Assembly: GCA_964545715.1 (NCBI GenBank)
Contig: CAZJHX010000006.1
Coordinates: forward strand, 71,817 to 135,816
DNA from: CAZJHX01 sp964545715
GTDB taxonomy: Bacteria; Myxococcota_A; UBA9042; GCA-2863065
Length of the DNA stretch: 64,000 bases
Direction: 5' to 3'
Each line of letters starts with the position of its first letter. The stretch's first letter is position 1. Positions 17,849 to 27,677 of this stretch are shown piece by piece. A program made the translations under genes and the position numbers. The notes beneath the pieces are model-generated. The model was not told the origin of the DNA. It did no database searches and saw nothing but the letters and a program-made list of their open reading frames with translations.

Positions 17849-18870
17849 GCAGCCACCTCCGTCGGCGCATGCTTGGGTCGCGGTGCGGCGGGCCGAAAAC
17901 CGAGCGCATCCCCAAGCGCCAGAAGCGCCGCGCTGTCCAGGGCCTGAGGACCGTCGCTGCGAGCCTGGCGTGCATCCGGATGCGCCTCCACCAACAGCCC
18001 GTCGGCCCCCGCCGCCAGCGCCGCGCGCGCCATGGCCGGCACCAGATCGCGCCGCCCGGTCGCGTGGGAAGGGTCGACGATCACCGGCTGCCCGTACACG
18101 TGCTTCAGCAGCGCCACGGCCGCCAGATCCAGCAGATAGCGGGTGCTGGGATCGCCGCCCGCGATGCCGCGCTCACAGAAGATCACGCCGGTCGCGCCGT
18201 GCTTGAGCAGATGCTCCGCAGACAACAGCCACTCCTCGACCGTGGCCGACATGCCGCGCTTCAAGAGAACCGGCTTGCGGGCGCCGCCGACAGCTCTGAG
18301 CAGCGCGTAATTCTGCATGTTGCGCGCCCCAAGCTGCAGCAGCTCGGCGTGGGCCGCGACCGCCTGCACCTCGAGCTCGCTCATCACCTCGGTGACCACC
18401 CCCAGACCGTACGCGTCGGCCGCCTCGCGCAGCCATCCCAGCGCCTGGCGACCGTGCCCGTCAAAGCAATAGGGTGACGTACGCGGCTTGAACGCGCCAC
18501 CTCGCAGCAGAGACGCCCCGGCGCGCGCGGCCGTGGCAGCTGCCGCCTGGATCTGCGCGGGACTCTCCACGCTGCACGGGCCCGAGATCAGCACCGGCGG
18601 CGCCCCACCTCCAATGGACCGATCGCCGACCTGGATCGGCTCACCCCACTGCGCGTCCACCCGGGGGTGCGCGCTGGGCACGTCGATCACGTCCGCGACG
18701 CCCGGCACAGCCAGAATCGTCGGCTGCGCCACCGCCATGGAGTGCGACGCGACGTCCAGGCCGATCACCGCGCCGGCCGCCCCTGTCATAGGACGCGTCC
18801 ACAGGCCAAGCCCCTGGAGCTCGGCCCGCACGTCCTGAACGCTGGCCTGGTCAGTGAGTTGGATATACAT
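17845..18870 (-). CDS. aroF: 3-deoxy-7-phosphoheptulonate synthase (DAHP synthase)
   Basis: 341 residues. It condenses phosphoenolpyruvate with erythrose-4-phosphate in the first shikimate-pathway step. The type I-beta architecture is visible: an N-terminal ferredoxin-like (ACT-related) regulatory domain of about 70 residues, then the TIM barrel with GPCSVES, GGAFKPRTSPYCF, KRGMSATVEEWL, CERGI and VDPSHATGRRDLV, which include the metal and substrate ligands. It sits inside the menaquinone operon, between the polyprenyl synthase and menG genes, and overlaps menG by four bases. This suggests a supply of chorismate matched to quinone demand. Another DAHP synthase elsewhere in the genome is likely but not visible. 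Confidence 0.93.
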   Translation of the reverse strand: MYIQLTDQASVQDVRAELQGLGLWTRPMTGAAGAVIGLDVASHSMAVAQPTILAVPGVADVIDVPSAHPRVDAQWGEPIQVGDRSIGGGAPPVLISGPCSVESPAQIQAAAATAARAGASLLRGGAFKPRTSPYCFDGHGRQALGWLREAADAYGLGVVTEVMSELEVQAVAAHAELLQLGARNMQNYALLRAVGGARKPVLLKRGMSATVEEWLLSAEHLLKHGATGVIFCERGIAGGDPSTRYLLDLAAVALLKHVYGQPVIVDPSHATGRRDLVPAMARAALAAGADGLLVEAHPDARQARSDGPQALDSAALLALGDALGFRPAAPRPKHAPTEVAA

Positions 18871-18882
18871 AGAGCACCTCCG

Positions 18883-19968
18883 TCACATTGCCCGGTTGAT
18901 GGCCGCGTCGACCACGGCCTCGATCGCCCGTCTGGCCTGCCCGTCCGGCAGCATCATCAGCGACGCGCGCGCAGACTCGCCCTGCTCACGCGCGAACTGC
19001 CGCGTGGCCTCCAGCGCGTCGGCGCCGATAAGCAGCTCACGCACATGGGTGGCCCGCCGCCCGAGCAGCGCGCCGTTGCCCTCCGCCACGAACTCGCGGA
19101 CGGCATCCAGCACACGCGGGTCGCGCTCGGAGGCGATAATGAACGGCCAGGTCAGCTTGCCCTCGCGCAAGTCTGCCAGCAGGTCCTTGCCTGTCAGCGC
19201 CGGGTCGCCCTCCAGGTCCAGCACGTCGTCGGTCAGCTGAAACGCCAGGCCCAGCGCGTTGCCGACCTGCCCCAGCGTGGCCAGCGTGTCGGCCGGCAGC
19301 CCACCGACCGTGCCGCCTGCGATCAGCGCCCAGCGAAACAGCGCCGCTGTCTTGCCCTGGATAATATCCAGGTAGGTGTCGCGGTCCGGGTTGAAGCGCC
19401 CCCGCTGCTCCAGCTGCAGCGCCTCGGCGGTGACCATGGCGGTAATCGTCTGCAGCAGGTCGCTGAGCAGACGTCGGTACCCAACGCGCTCCACCAGCGT
19501 CAGCGCATGCAGCAGCAGATGGTCGCCCGCCAGGACACTGGCGGCGTTGCCGAAGACCATGCGGGCCGCCGGAGCACCACGGCGCTCCGTACCTTCATCG
19601 ATGACGTCATCGTGCAGCAGCGTGGCTGCGTGCACCATCTCGCAGGCGACGGCCAGATCCTTGACCTGACGGTCCAGCGGACGGCCGCCCAGTCGTGCAG
19701 CCAGAAGCACGCACACGGGCCGAATCCGCTTGCCCGGGCGCGCCAGCAGATACGTACTGGCCTGCGTCGCCAGATCCGCCCAGCCATCGGTATCGCCGGT
19801 CTCGGCGCCGGCGCGAATCGCCAGCTCCAGCTCGCCGAGGTCGTCGGCCAGGAAGCCCCGGATCTCGTTCAGGCGATCGGCCAGTGGATCCAGCCCGACA
19901 CGCTTGGACACCTTGTACAGAGGCTGAAGGACCTCATCGTTAGTGGCCAGCTCGACAACCGTATTCAT
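18883..19968 (-). CDS. polyprenyl diphosphate synthase (menaquinone side chain)
   Basis: 361-residue trans-prenyltransferase. Both aspartate-rich motifs are intact: DDVID (from about residue 120, after LLH) and DDVLD (from about residue 247, in QLTDDVLD). These bind magnesium and the allylic diphosphate. RPGKRIRP near residues 77-84 is the isopentenyl-diphosphate-binding signature. The protein would make the octaprenyl- to nonaprenyl-length chain for MenA; the exact length cannot be read. The N-terminal 60 residues are longer than in many homologues. Its ATG overlaps the stop of the menC-menE gene by four bases. Confidence 0.92.
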   Translation of the reverse strand: MNTVVELATNDEVLQPLYKVSKRVGLDPLADRLNEIRGFLADDLGELELAIRAGAETGDTDGWADLATQASTYLLARPGKRIRPVCVLLAARLGGRPLDRQVKDLAVACEMVHAATLLHDDVIDEGTERRGAPAARMVFGNAASVLAGDHLLLHALTLVERVGYRRLLSDLLQTITAMVTAEALQLEQRGRFNPDRDTYLDIIQGKTAALFRWALIAGGTVGGLPADTLATLGQVGNALGLAFQLTDDVLDLEGDPALTGKDLLADLREGKLTWPFIIASERDPRVLDAVREFVAEGNGALLGRRATHVRELLIGADALEATRQFAREQGESARASLMMLPDGQARRAIEAVVDAAINRAM

Positions 19969-22135
19969 AACGTCTCCAATTGCTTGCGCATCACCTTGCC
20001 CAGCGCAGTGCGGGGCAGCTCATCAATCCAAATGAATGTGTCCGGGACCTTGAAGCGGGCCAGCCTGCCGCGGCACCACGCCGCCAGCGCCGGCCGCTCA
20101 GGGACCCGCTCGTCGTTGTTCTGCACCAGAAAGGCGGCCGGTCGCCGTCCCCATCGGCCGCTCGGCACGCCGATGACCGCGACGTCGGCCACCGCCGGGT
20201 GCGCCAACAGCGTGCGCTCGATCTCGGCCGGGTCGATGTTCTCGCCACCGGAGACGATGATGTCGTCGGCGCGACCGTCGACGTGCACGCGGCCCAACGG
20301 GTCGACGGCGCCACGATCCGCCGTGCGTACCCGACCGCCGGCGATCGGTCCGCGGACCTCCAGCGCTCCGTCGACCTCATGGACACGCGCGAACGGCAGC
20401 GGCGGACCAACCCCGCTGCCGTGCGACAGATCGCCCGGACGCCGGGTGGCCACCTGCGACGCGGTCTCGGTCATTCCCCAGGTCAGCGCGACCGGCGCGC
20501 CGATCGCCCGACAACGGGCCAGCAGCTGGGCAGGGGCCGCAGCGCCACCCAGCAGGATGGCCCGCAGCGACGCGCGAAACGGCAATAGGCCGCGGGTGTC
20601 GAGCAGGGCCGCCAGCTGGGCCGGCACCATCGACACCAGCGTTGCGCGCTCGTCAAACAGGTCGGCCAGCAGCACGGTGGTGCCGTAGAAGGCGCAGCGC
20701 AGCAGAATCGACAAGCCGCCGACGTGGTGCAGCGGCAGGCAGCACTGCCACCGATCCGCGGGATCGTGGCCCAGCCGAATCGCGGACCCGAAGGCGCTCG
20801 TCATCAGCTGGGCGGTGGTCAGCGCCACCGCTCTCGGTGGGCCGGTGGTCCCGGACGTCAGCACGATCAGTCGGGGCTCGGCCAGGGGCCAGAACCGCTC
20901 CGGGCACAGCGGAAGGGCAGGATCGTCCACGGCCGTGATCACGCGAACGGCTGCCTGCTGCGGTGCAGCGCCGCCCTCGGCGACCACGATAGCGGAGGCC
21001 CCCGAGACCCCCAAGGCCGTCGCCAGCTCAGCCGCCGGAGCGCGGTGCGGCAGTGGCGCGACCGTGGCCCCCAACCAGCCAAGCGCGTGAAACGAGACGA
21101 CCCAGTCGATGGACGGGGGCCCGATCAGGCCAACAATGTCGCCGGGGCTGACGCGCAGCGCACGAAAGACGCCGGCCCGCCGCGCGACGCGCTCGCACAG
21201 CCCGCGGCCGGTCAGCGTCTCTTCGCCGCATGTCAGGACCGGATGGTCGGGGCGCGCCAGGGCCGTGCTCTGCACCGGATTCGGGATGTCCGTCGGGTCC
21301 GACCGCCGAACCGCGGGCGCTGGGCGAAACGGTGACGGGCGATCGCTCAGTCCATGAGCCGGCCCGTCCGCGGCCAGCGAGCTGGCCAGATGCACCGCGC
21401 CGGCGCGACCGACCGATGACTCCAGCGCATGGGTGACCACAACGCCGAGCCCGGCAGCCCCGGCGCGCGTAGCCAACCTCTCGGCGGCCTGGATCCCGCC
21501 GGTGAACATGGGCTTGAGGACCACCAGATCGGCAGCCTGCTGTTCGATGATCTGCTCCAGCTGCGCGGCGGTCCGCACCGACTCATCGGCCGCGATGGGC
21601 ACACTGACACGCTGTCGAACATGCGCCATACCCGAGATGGACCCGCACGGCTGCTCGACCAGCTCGAGCCGATGGCGACTCAGCAGCGTCACCGCGGCCA
21701 CGGCCTCATCGGGCGACCAGCAGCCGTTGGCGTCGATACGGATCGCGATCTCGGGCCCGACCGCCTGCCGAATGGCCGCCAACAGCGCGTCGGCGGCGTC
21801 CAGGTCGACACCGACTTTGACCTTCAGCGTTTTGAAGCCGTCCGCCACCGCACAGACCGCCTCGGCCGCGGAACCAACCAGCGCGGCGCGAGGGGACTCG
21901 AACGTCTTGAGACCGCCGCGAAGGTCCAGCAGCGCTTGCTCGACCGCAAACCGCGTCTCCGACCAGGCACAAGCCCCGCTGCCGGGCCACGGCGCCGCTT
22001 CGCCCCAGCCCACTGAGCCGTGTGCGTCGACCACGCCGAGCAGCCAGCCGCGCCGGGTCGAAACGCCGCGCACAGGCGGACTGAGTGGGACCTCGTAGGG
22101 CGCCACACAGGTGGCGATGAGTCGGGGCGTGGGGT

Positions 22136-22139
<4 letters not shown>
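19965..22139 (-). CDS. menC-menE: MenC-MenE fusion: o-succinylbenzoate synthase / OSB-CoA ligase
   Basis: 724 residues that join two consecutive pathway enzymes. Residues 1 to about 275 are an enolase-superfamily o-succinylbenzoate synthase: LKVKVG supplies Lys106/Lys108, metal ligands are Asp136 (RIDANG), Glu162 (LVEQPC) and Asp185 (AADES), with Lys209 in LVVLKP. Residues about 285-724 are an acyl-adenylate-forming ligase with the P-loop-like LIVLTSGTTGPP and later GGENIDPAEIE and LPRTALGKVMRK, the conserved catalytic Lys region. The fused enzyme would convert SHCHC to OSB and then to OSB-CoA. No internal stop or Shine-Dalgarno restart is visible. It overlaps menA and the polyprenyl synthase gene by four bases each. 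Confidence 0.93.
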
Positions 22140-23134
<995 letters not shown>

Positions 23135-23137
23135 CGG

Positions 23138-23953
23138 CTAAGGGAGCCTCTTGAACTTGGTGAAGTCCGGATCCCGCTTCTCGATGAAGGCGTCGCGCCC
23201 CTCCTTGGCCTCCTCGGTCATGTAGAAGAGCAGCGTCGTGTTGCCCGCCAGCTCCTGCACGCCGGCCTGCCCGTCCACGTCGCAGTTGAAGGCAGCCTTC
23301 AGGCAGCGCAGCGCCATGGGGGAGTGCGCCAGCATCTCCTTGCACCACTGAATCGTGGTCTCCTCCAGGATCTCCAGGGGCACGACCGTGTTGACCAGGC
23401 CCATGTCCAGGGCCTCCTGCGCGCCGTACTGGCGGCAGAGGAACCAGATCTCGCGCGCCTTCTTCTGGCCCACGCAGCGGGCCAGGTAGCTGGCGCCGAA
23501 GCCCGCGTCGAAGCTGCCGACCTTGGGGCCGGTCTGGCCAAAGACCGCGTTGTCCGCGGCGATGGTCAGGTCGCACACCAGGTGCAGCACGTGACCGCCG
23601 CCGATCGCGTACCCGGCGACCATGGCCACCACCGGCTTGGGCAGCGAGCGGATCTGCTTTTGCAGGTCCAGCACGTTCAGACGGGGCACGGAGTCCGGAC
23701 CGACGTACCCCTGATTCCCGCGAATGCGCTGGTCACCGCCGGAGCAGAAGGCCTTGCCGCCCGTGCCGGTCAGGATGATCGCGCCGACCTTTGGGTCCTC
23801 GCGCGCGTCGCGAAACGCCTCGCTCAGTTCGAACAGGGTCTCCGGGCGAAAGGCGTTGTGCACCTCGGGACGGTTGATGGCGATCTTCGCGATGCCCTCG
23901 CCCTTCAGGTACTCAATGTCTTGGTAATCTTTAACTTTGTGCCAATCCAACAT
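23138..23953 (-). CDS. menB: 1,4-dihydroxy-2-naphthoyl-CoA synthase
   Basis: 271 residues, a crotonase-fold enzyme that cyclises OSB-CoA to DHNA-CoA. MenB-specific features are clear: EVHNAFRPETLFEL, FCSGGDQRIRG, the AGYAIGGGHVLHLVCDLTIAADNAVFGQTGPKVGSFD region and the C-terminal AFIEKRDPDFTKF. The start at 23953 (MLDWHKV) is preferred over one 14 codons upstream because the extension is not conserved in character. The gene overlaps the 3' end of menD by 23 bases. It is the third gene of the operon, after menF and menD. Confidence 0.95.
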   Translation of the reverse strand: MLDWHKVKDYQDIEYLKGEGIAKIAINRPEVHNAFRPETLFELSEAFRDAREDPKVGAIILTGTGGKAFCSGGDQRIRGNQGYVGPDSVPRLNVLDLQKQIRSLPKPVVAMVAGYAIGGGHVLHLVCDLTIAADNAVFGQTGPKVGSFDAGFGASYLARCVGQKKAREIWFLCRQYGAQEALDMGLVNTVVPLEILEETTIQWCKEMLAHSPMALRCLKAAFNCDVDGQAGVQELAGNTTLLFYMTEEAKEGRDAFIEKRDPDFTKFKRLP

Positions 23954-25709
23954 CCATCTTCTCCAAGGTGCTTTGACGTACTGCGGCCCACGCATGCGTG
24001 TGTCGCGAGAGATTCTCGGTGCGATCGACTCGCACCACGGTGACTGTGACGGCGTCGCGCTCCAGGTCGGCGGCGACCGTTCGTCGCAGCTCCTCCAGCG
24101 TCCCCACCTCGGTGACGCGGGCGCCGGCGGCGCGGCACAGCCCGACCAGATCGGCCTGCTGCGGTGTCAAAAACGCGCGCTCGAAGACGGCCTCGTGCGC
24201 CGCGATGGGCAGCAGTTCGAAGATGCCGCCTCCTCCGTTGTCGATGACCACGATGCTGAGCCGAGCTCCCAGCTGAGCGGCAGCGCGCACTGAGCCGATG
24301 TCGTGCAGCAGCGCCAGGTCGCCCGTGAGCAGCAGCGTCGGTCCGCCCGTCCAGGCCAGCGACTCACCGCATGCGGTGGCGACCGTGCCGTCGATGCCGT
24401 TGGCGCCGCGACTCACAAACACCTGGATGTCGCGGTGCAGCGGCGGCGCGAAGCTGTCCAGGTCGCGGATGGGCATGCTGTTGGACACGTGCAGCGCGGC
24501 GCCCTCGGGCAGGCACTCCACGATGGTGCGCGCCACCGCGCCCTCCCAGGTACCCGCGGCGGTCGTGTCATCCAGCGCCTGACGCGCCGCCTGGTCCGCG
24601 CGGGTCCACAGCGCCCGCCACGCGGCGTCGGTTTCCAGCTTTGGGAGCGCGGCGCCGACGGCATCACAAAACGCGCCGGCGGGCGCCACGACCACCTGAG
24701 CCGCGAGGTGATCGGGGTCGTGATGCCAGCCGTCCGCGTCCACGAGAATCGTGCGCCCGGACGCGTGTTTGCGCAGCCAGGCGTTGACGGCCGCCGAGAT
24801 CGGCGCCTGGCCGAATCGCAACACGAGCGTGGGTGCCAGGGACGCGCCGATCTCGTCCGCTCTCAGCAGCGCATCCGCTGTGGCCACCACGCCCTCGGCG
24901 GCGCGCGAGAAGCGCAGGTTGGACGCGGGCTCCGCCAGCACCGGCCAGCCGAGTCGAGTCGCCAGCCGGCTGACAGACCGCGCAAACGCGCGCCCGGTCT
25001 CGGCATCCGGGGTCGGTCGAGGCCCGCACACGATGACGCCGCGCGGGTGGCTCGACAGCTGAGCCGCCAGCACCCCGGCTTGCGCCGCAGTGACCGCCGA
25101 GACTCCATGGATGACCCGGACGGGCGCGGGTCCCACCGAAGAAACGCTCTCCCCTGGGGCCCACAAAGGCTTGCGGTAGTGGACGTTCAAGTGCACCGGC
25201 CCCGGCGGCGACGCGGTCGCTTCATGAACCGCTCGGGCGGCGATCGTCGCCACCGATCCGGCGCCCGATTCCGGGGTCGAGTCATCGGCCGACGCCGGGG
25301 CGCCGATGTCGGCAAACCAGCGCACGTGACTGCCAAAGAGCCGCAGCTGGTCGATCGTCTGGTTTGTGCCGCAGTGATGCAGATCCGCGGGCCGGTCGGC
25401 GGTCAGCACGATCAGCGGTAACCGGGAGGCAGCGGCCTCGATGACCGCCGGGTAGTAGTTGGCGCCCGCCGAGCCCGAGGTACACAGCATCGCCGCGGGA
25501 ACGCCCGACGCACGAGCGAGCCCCAGCGCAACAAAGCCCGCGGTGCGCTCGTCCAGCACGACATGCAGAGTCAGCCCATCGACGGCGGCCGCGGCCACCA
25601 CAAGCGGCGTGTTGCGCGACCCGGGCGAGACAACCAGGTTGTTCACGCCATTGTGAACAAGCGTTCGGATCAAGCTGTGGCCGTGGGCGGCGTTGGCGAC
25701 AGCGCTCAT
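23931..25709 (-). CDS. menD: SEPHCHC synthase (2-oxoglutarate/isochorismate)
   Basis: 592 residues, thiamine-diphosphate-dependent enzyme that joins isochorismate and 2-oxoglutarate-derived succinic semialdehyde. Signatures: VSPGSRNTPL and LDERTAGFVALGLA at the N-terminus, TSGSAGANYYPAVIEA, ADRPADLHHCGTNQTIDQ and the C-terminal ThDP motif around LLLTGDLALLHDIG...IVVIDNGGGGIFELLP. The start at 25709 overlaps the menF stop (ATGA). A 22-bp palindrome, almost identical to the one upstream of menF, lies 50-71 bases into the gene; its arms encode the VHN and VNN residues of a conserved N-terminal segment. Confidence 0.95.
   Translation of the reverse strand: MSAVANAAHGHSLIRTLVHNGVNNLVVSPGSRNTPLVVAAAAVDGLTLHVVLDERTAGFVALGLARASGVPAAMLCTSGSAGANYYPAVIEAAASRLPLIVLTADRPADLHHCGTNQTIDQLRLFGSHVRWFADIGAPASADDSTPESGAGSVATIAARAVHEATASPPGPVHLNVHYRKPLWAPGESVSSVGPAPVRVIHGVSAVTAAQAGVLAAQLSSHPRGVIVCGPRPTPDAETGRAFARSVSRLATRLGWPVLAEPASNLRFSRAAEGVVATADALLRADEIGASLAPTLVLRFGQAPISAAVNAWLRKHASGRTILVDADGWHHDPDHLAAQVVVAPAGAFCDAVGAALPKLETDAAWRALWTRADQAARQALDDTTAAGTWEGAVARTIVECLPEGAALHVSNSMPIRDLDSFAPPLHRDIQVFVSRGANGIDGTVATACGESLAWTGGPTLLLTGDLALLHDIGSVRAAAQLGARLSIVVIDNGGGGIFELLPIAAHEAVFERAFLTPQQADLVGLCRAAGARVTEVGTLEELRRTVAADLERDAVTVTVVRVDRTENLSRHTHAWAAVRQSTLEKMDVGLAQS
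25639..25660. promoter_or_regulatory. palindromic operator-like site inside menD
   Basis: Perfect inverted repeat TTGTTCAC-N6-GTGAACAA. It matches the site at 27033-27054 at 20 of 22 positions, the differences being only in the spacer. It lies near the 5' end of menD, where a bound regulator could block elongation or take part in looping. Confidence 0.6.
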
Positions 25710-27010
25710 GAGGCGGGCGCCTCCCGATACTGCAGTGCTGCGGCCGCGGTCTTGAGCTTCAGAGTCGTCTCGTCCCACTCGGCCTCAGCGTCGGACGCGC
25801 TGACGATGCCGGCCCCGGCGTAGGCTGTCGCGTGGTCGCCGTGCAGCGTCGCGGAGCGTATCGCGACGGCCAGCACCCCCGAGCCGTCCGAGCCGACCCA
25901 GCCGATGGGGCCGGCGTACCAGCCGCGATCGAGGGCCTCGTGCTGCTCCAACCACCGGGCCGCCTCGGCGCGCGGCCAGCCACCGACGGCGGGGGTCGGG
26001 TGCAGGCGCCCCGCCAGACTGAGCAGCGGTATCGGCCCGCAGGCATCGGCGCGCAGCCGGCCCTGAAAGTTGGTCACCAGGTGCTGAACATGAGGCAGAC
26101 GGACGAGGCGCGGCAGGTCATCGACCGCCAACGTCTCACAAACCGGCGCCAGGGCGGTCCGGATGGCCTCCGTGACCACCGCCTGCTCGGCGCGGTCCTT
26201 GGCGCTGGCGATCAGCGCGTCCCCCAGCGCCTGGTCCGTGGGTCCATCCTGCCCGCGCGCGGCGGTGCCGGCGACGGCGTGGGTAGCGATTCGCCCGTCT
26301 CCGTGGACACGGATCAACGTCTCGGGCGATGCCCCCAAAAACGCCCGACCGGCGCGGGTCTGGACGCAGAAGCAGTAGGCCCCGGGATGCTGACGGCGCA
26401 GCGCCCGCACCGTGCCGATGGGGTCGAAGCGGCGCCCTTGCGGCGCGGTGACACGAGACGCCCGCGCAAGAACCACTTTTTCCAGCCGTCCGGCCTCGAT
26501 GGCGGCGCGCGCGCGAGTGACGCGGGCGTGCCACGAGCCGGCGTCCTCACCCGGTGCGGGCGCCCTGGACAGCTGCCGGCGAGCCGGCGGCGGGGGGCCG
26601 TTGGTCGCGGGCACATTCATCACCATGCGCGGCAGCTCGCCCGGCCGCGCAACCGCGATGATGCGGGGCACGATCACCTGCGCGGTGGGCGGTCCGGCAT
26701 CGCTCTCGGCGCCGTCGGCAAACGCAAACGACGTGAAGGCCAACGGAATGCTCGAATCCAGTTCGTTGAACTGTGAACAGAAAGCCTCGGCGTCGGCGAA
26801 GCGGTTGGGACCATGCGCCGACCAGCGCGCGACGACCCCAAGCGCGGCGAAACAGAGTCCGGTGGTGCCGTCGTACCACGCAATGCGGGTATCACCGCTG
26901 CGAGGCAGCGCATCCAGCAGGTCCCAGGGATCGCGCGGCGCCCCCTCCAGAGGGACTCGAACCAGGCGCGCCGCAGGTCGATCGGCGACGATGGAATGGG
27001 TAACGTCCAC
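25706..27010 (-). CDS. menF: isochorismate synthase
   Basis: 434 residues (444 from an alternative GTG at 27040). It is a chorismate-utilising enzyme that isomerises chorismate to isochorismate. Seen: KVVLARASRV, GASPETLIRVHGDGRIATHAVAGTAARG, VQHLVTNFQGRL, LHPTPAVGGWPR and AYAGAGIVSASDAEAEWDET, all typical of the chorismate_bind domain. The GTG at 27010 is chosen because GGAG lies six bases before it; the upstream GTG has no ribosome-binding site and sits in the operator. It is the first gene of the menaquinone operon and is divergent from the GbsR/MarR-like regulator. Confidence 0.93.
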   Translation of the reverse strand: MDVTHSIVADRPAARLVRVPLEGAPRDPWDLLDALPRSGDTRIAWYDGTTGLCFAALGVVARWSAHGPNRFADAEAFCSQFNELDSSIPLAFTSFAFADGAESDAGPPTAQVIVPRIIAVARPGELPRMVMNVPATNGPPPPARRQLSRAPAPGEDAGSWHARVTRARAAIEAGRLEKVVLARASRVTAPQGRRFDPIGTVRALRRQHPGAYCFCVQTRAGRAFLGASPETLIRVHGDGRIATHAVAGTAARGQDGPTDQALGDALIASAKDRAEQAVVTEAIRTALAPVCETLAVDDLPRLVRLPHVQHLVTNFQGRLRADACGPIPLLSLAGRLHPTPAVGGWPRAEAARWLEQHEALDRGWYAGPIGWVGSDGSGVLAVAIRSATLHGDHATAYAGAGIVSASDAEAEWDETTLKLKTAAAALQYREAPAS

Positions 27011-27032
27011 TCCGTGCTCCACACGGCATACA

Positions 27033-27054
27033 TTGTTCACGACACTGTGAACAA
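27033..27054. promoter_or_regulatory. palindromic operator-like site in menF-regulator gap
   Basis: Perfect inverted repeat TTGTTCAC-N6-GTGAACAA between the divergent menF and regulator genes, about 23 bases from the menF start and 48 from the regulator start. It is well placed to control both promoters. A second nearly identical copy is in menD. Confidence 0.7.
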
Positions 27055-27101
27055 CTCAATGGAGATATAGCAGTGGGACCCGCCGTCGGCAAGAGTGTGA
27101 T

Positions 27102-27674
27102 ATGGATTTCTACGTGGATTCACGCGGACAAGATCGGCTGACCCGGCGCGTTTTGAAGGTGTGCGAGGCCGTCGGCGGCTTCATTGAGTACTGGGGCTTC
27201 AAGGCGATACACGGGCGGGTCTGGTGCCTGCTGGCGCTGCGTCGCGATCCGCTGAACCAGATCGAGATCGCCGACATCTTTGGCGTCAGCCGCTCTCTGA
27301 TCAGCGGCGCCGTGTCGGACCTGGTGGGCTATGGATTGGTCCGCCCCATCTCCGACCACCGCAACGCGCCGTACGAAGCGGTGCTGGATGTCTGGCCCAC
27401 CATCTCGGACATTCTGCGCACGCGGGAGTGGATGCTGCTGGAGTCCGCGCGCAACGCCATCGAGGCCGCTATCGAGGAGGCCGAGATCTCAGACGTCGGC
27501 GAGGACGACCTGCCGTATCTAGTCGACCGGCTGCGGCTGCTGCTGACCATGACCGAGCTGGCCCAGGTGCTGTGCAAGATGCTGATCGCCATTCGCATGC
27601 CCACGTCACTTGAGAGCGCCGGCGATTGGGTGAAGCGAGCCGCGTTGCTGGTCCGCAGCCTGCGCAGAGGCTGA
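27102..27674 (+). CDS. GbsR/MarR-family transcriptional regulator
   Basis: 190 residues. The N-terminal half is a winged helix-turn-helix (about residues 48-82: PLNQIEIADIFGVSRSLISG...VGYGLVRP) preceded by GGFIEYWGFKAIHGRVWCLLAL, the signature of the GbsR-like branch of MarR regulators. The C-terminal half is helical, suited to dimerisation and ligand sensing. It is divergent from the menaquinone operon across a 91-base gap holding a perfect palindrome, and a second palindrome lies in menD. By position it is the likely binder of both, probably as a repressor; the ligand is unknown. Confidence 0.82.
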   Translation: MDFYVDSRGQDRLTRRVLKVCEAVGGFIEYWGFKAIHGRVWCLLALRRDPLNQIEIADIFGVSRSLISGAVSDLVGYGLVRPISDHRNAPYEAVLDVWPTISDILRTREWMLLESARNAIEAAIEEAEISDVGEDDLPYLVDRLRLLLTMTELAQVLCKMLIAIRMPTSLESAGDWVKRAALLVRSLRRG

Positions 27675-27677
27675 TCG

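Noticed and set aside
26992..27040. menF start at the GTG of 27040
   Set aside because: It lacks a ribosome-binding site and lies in the operator; the GTG at 27010 has GGAG six bases upstream.
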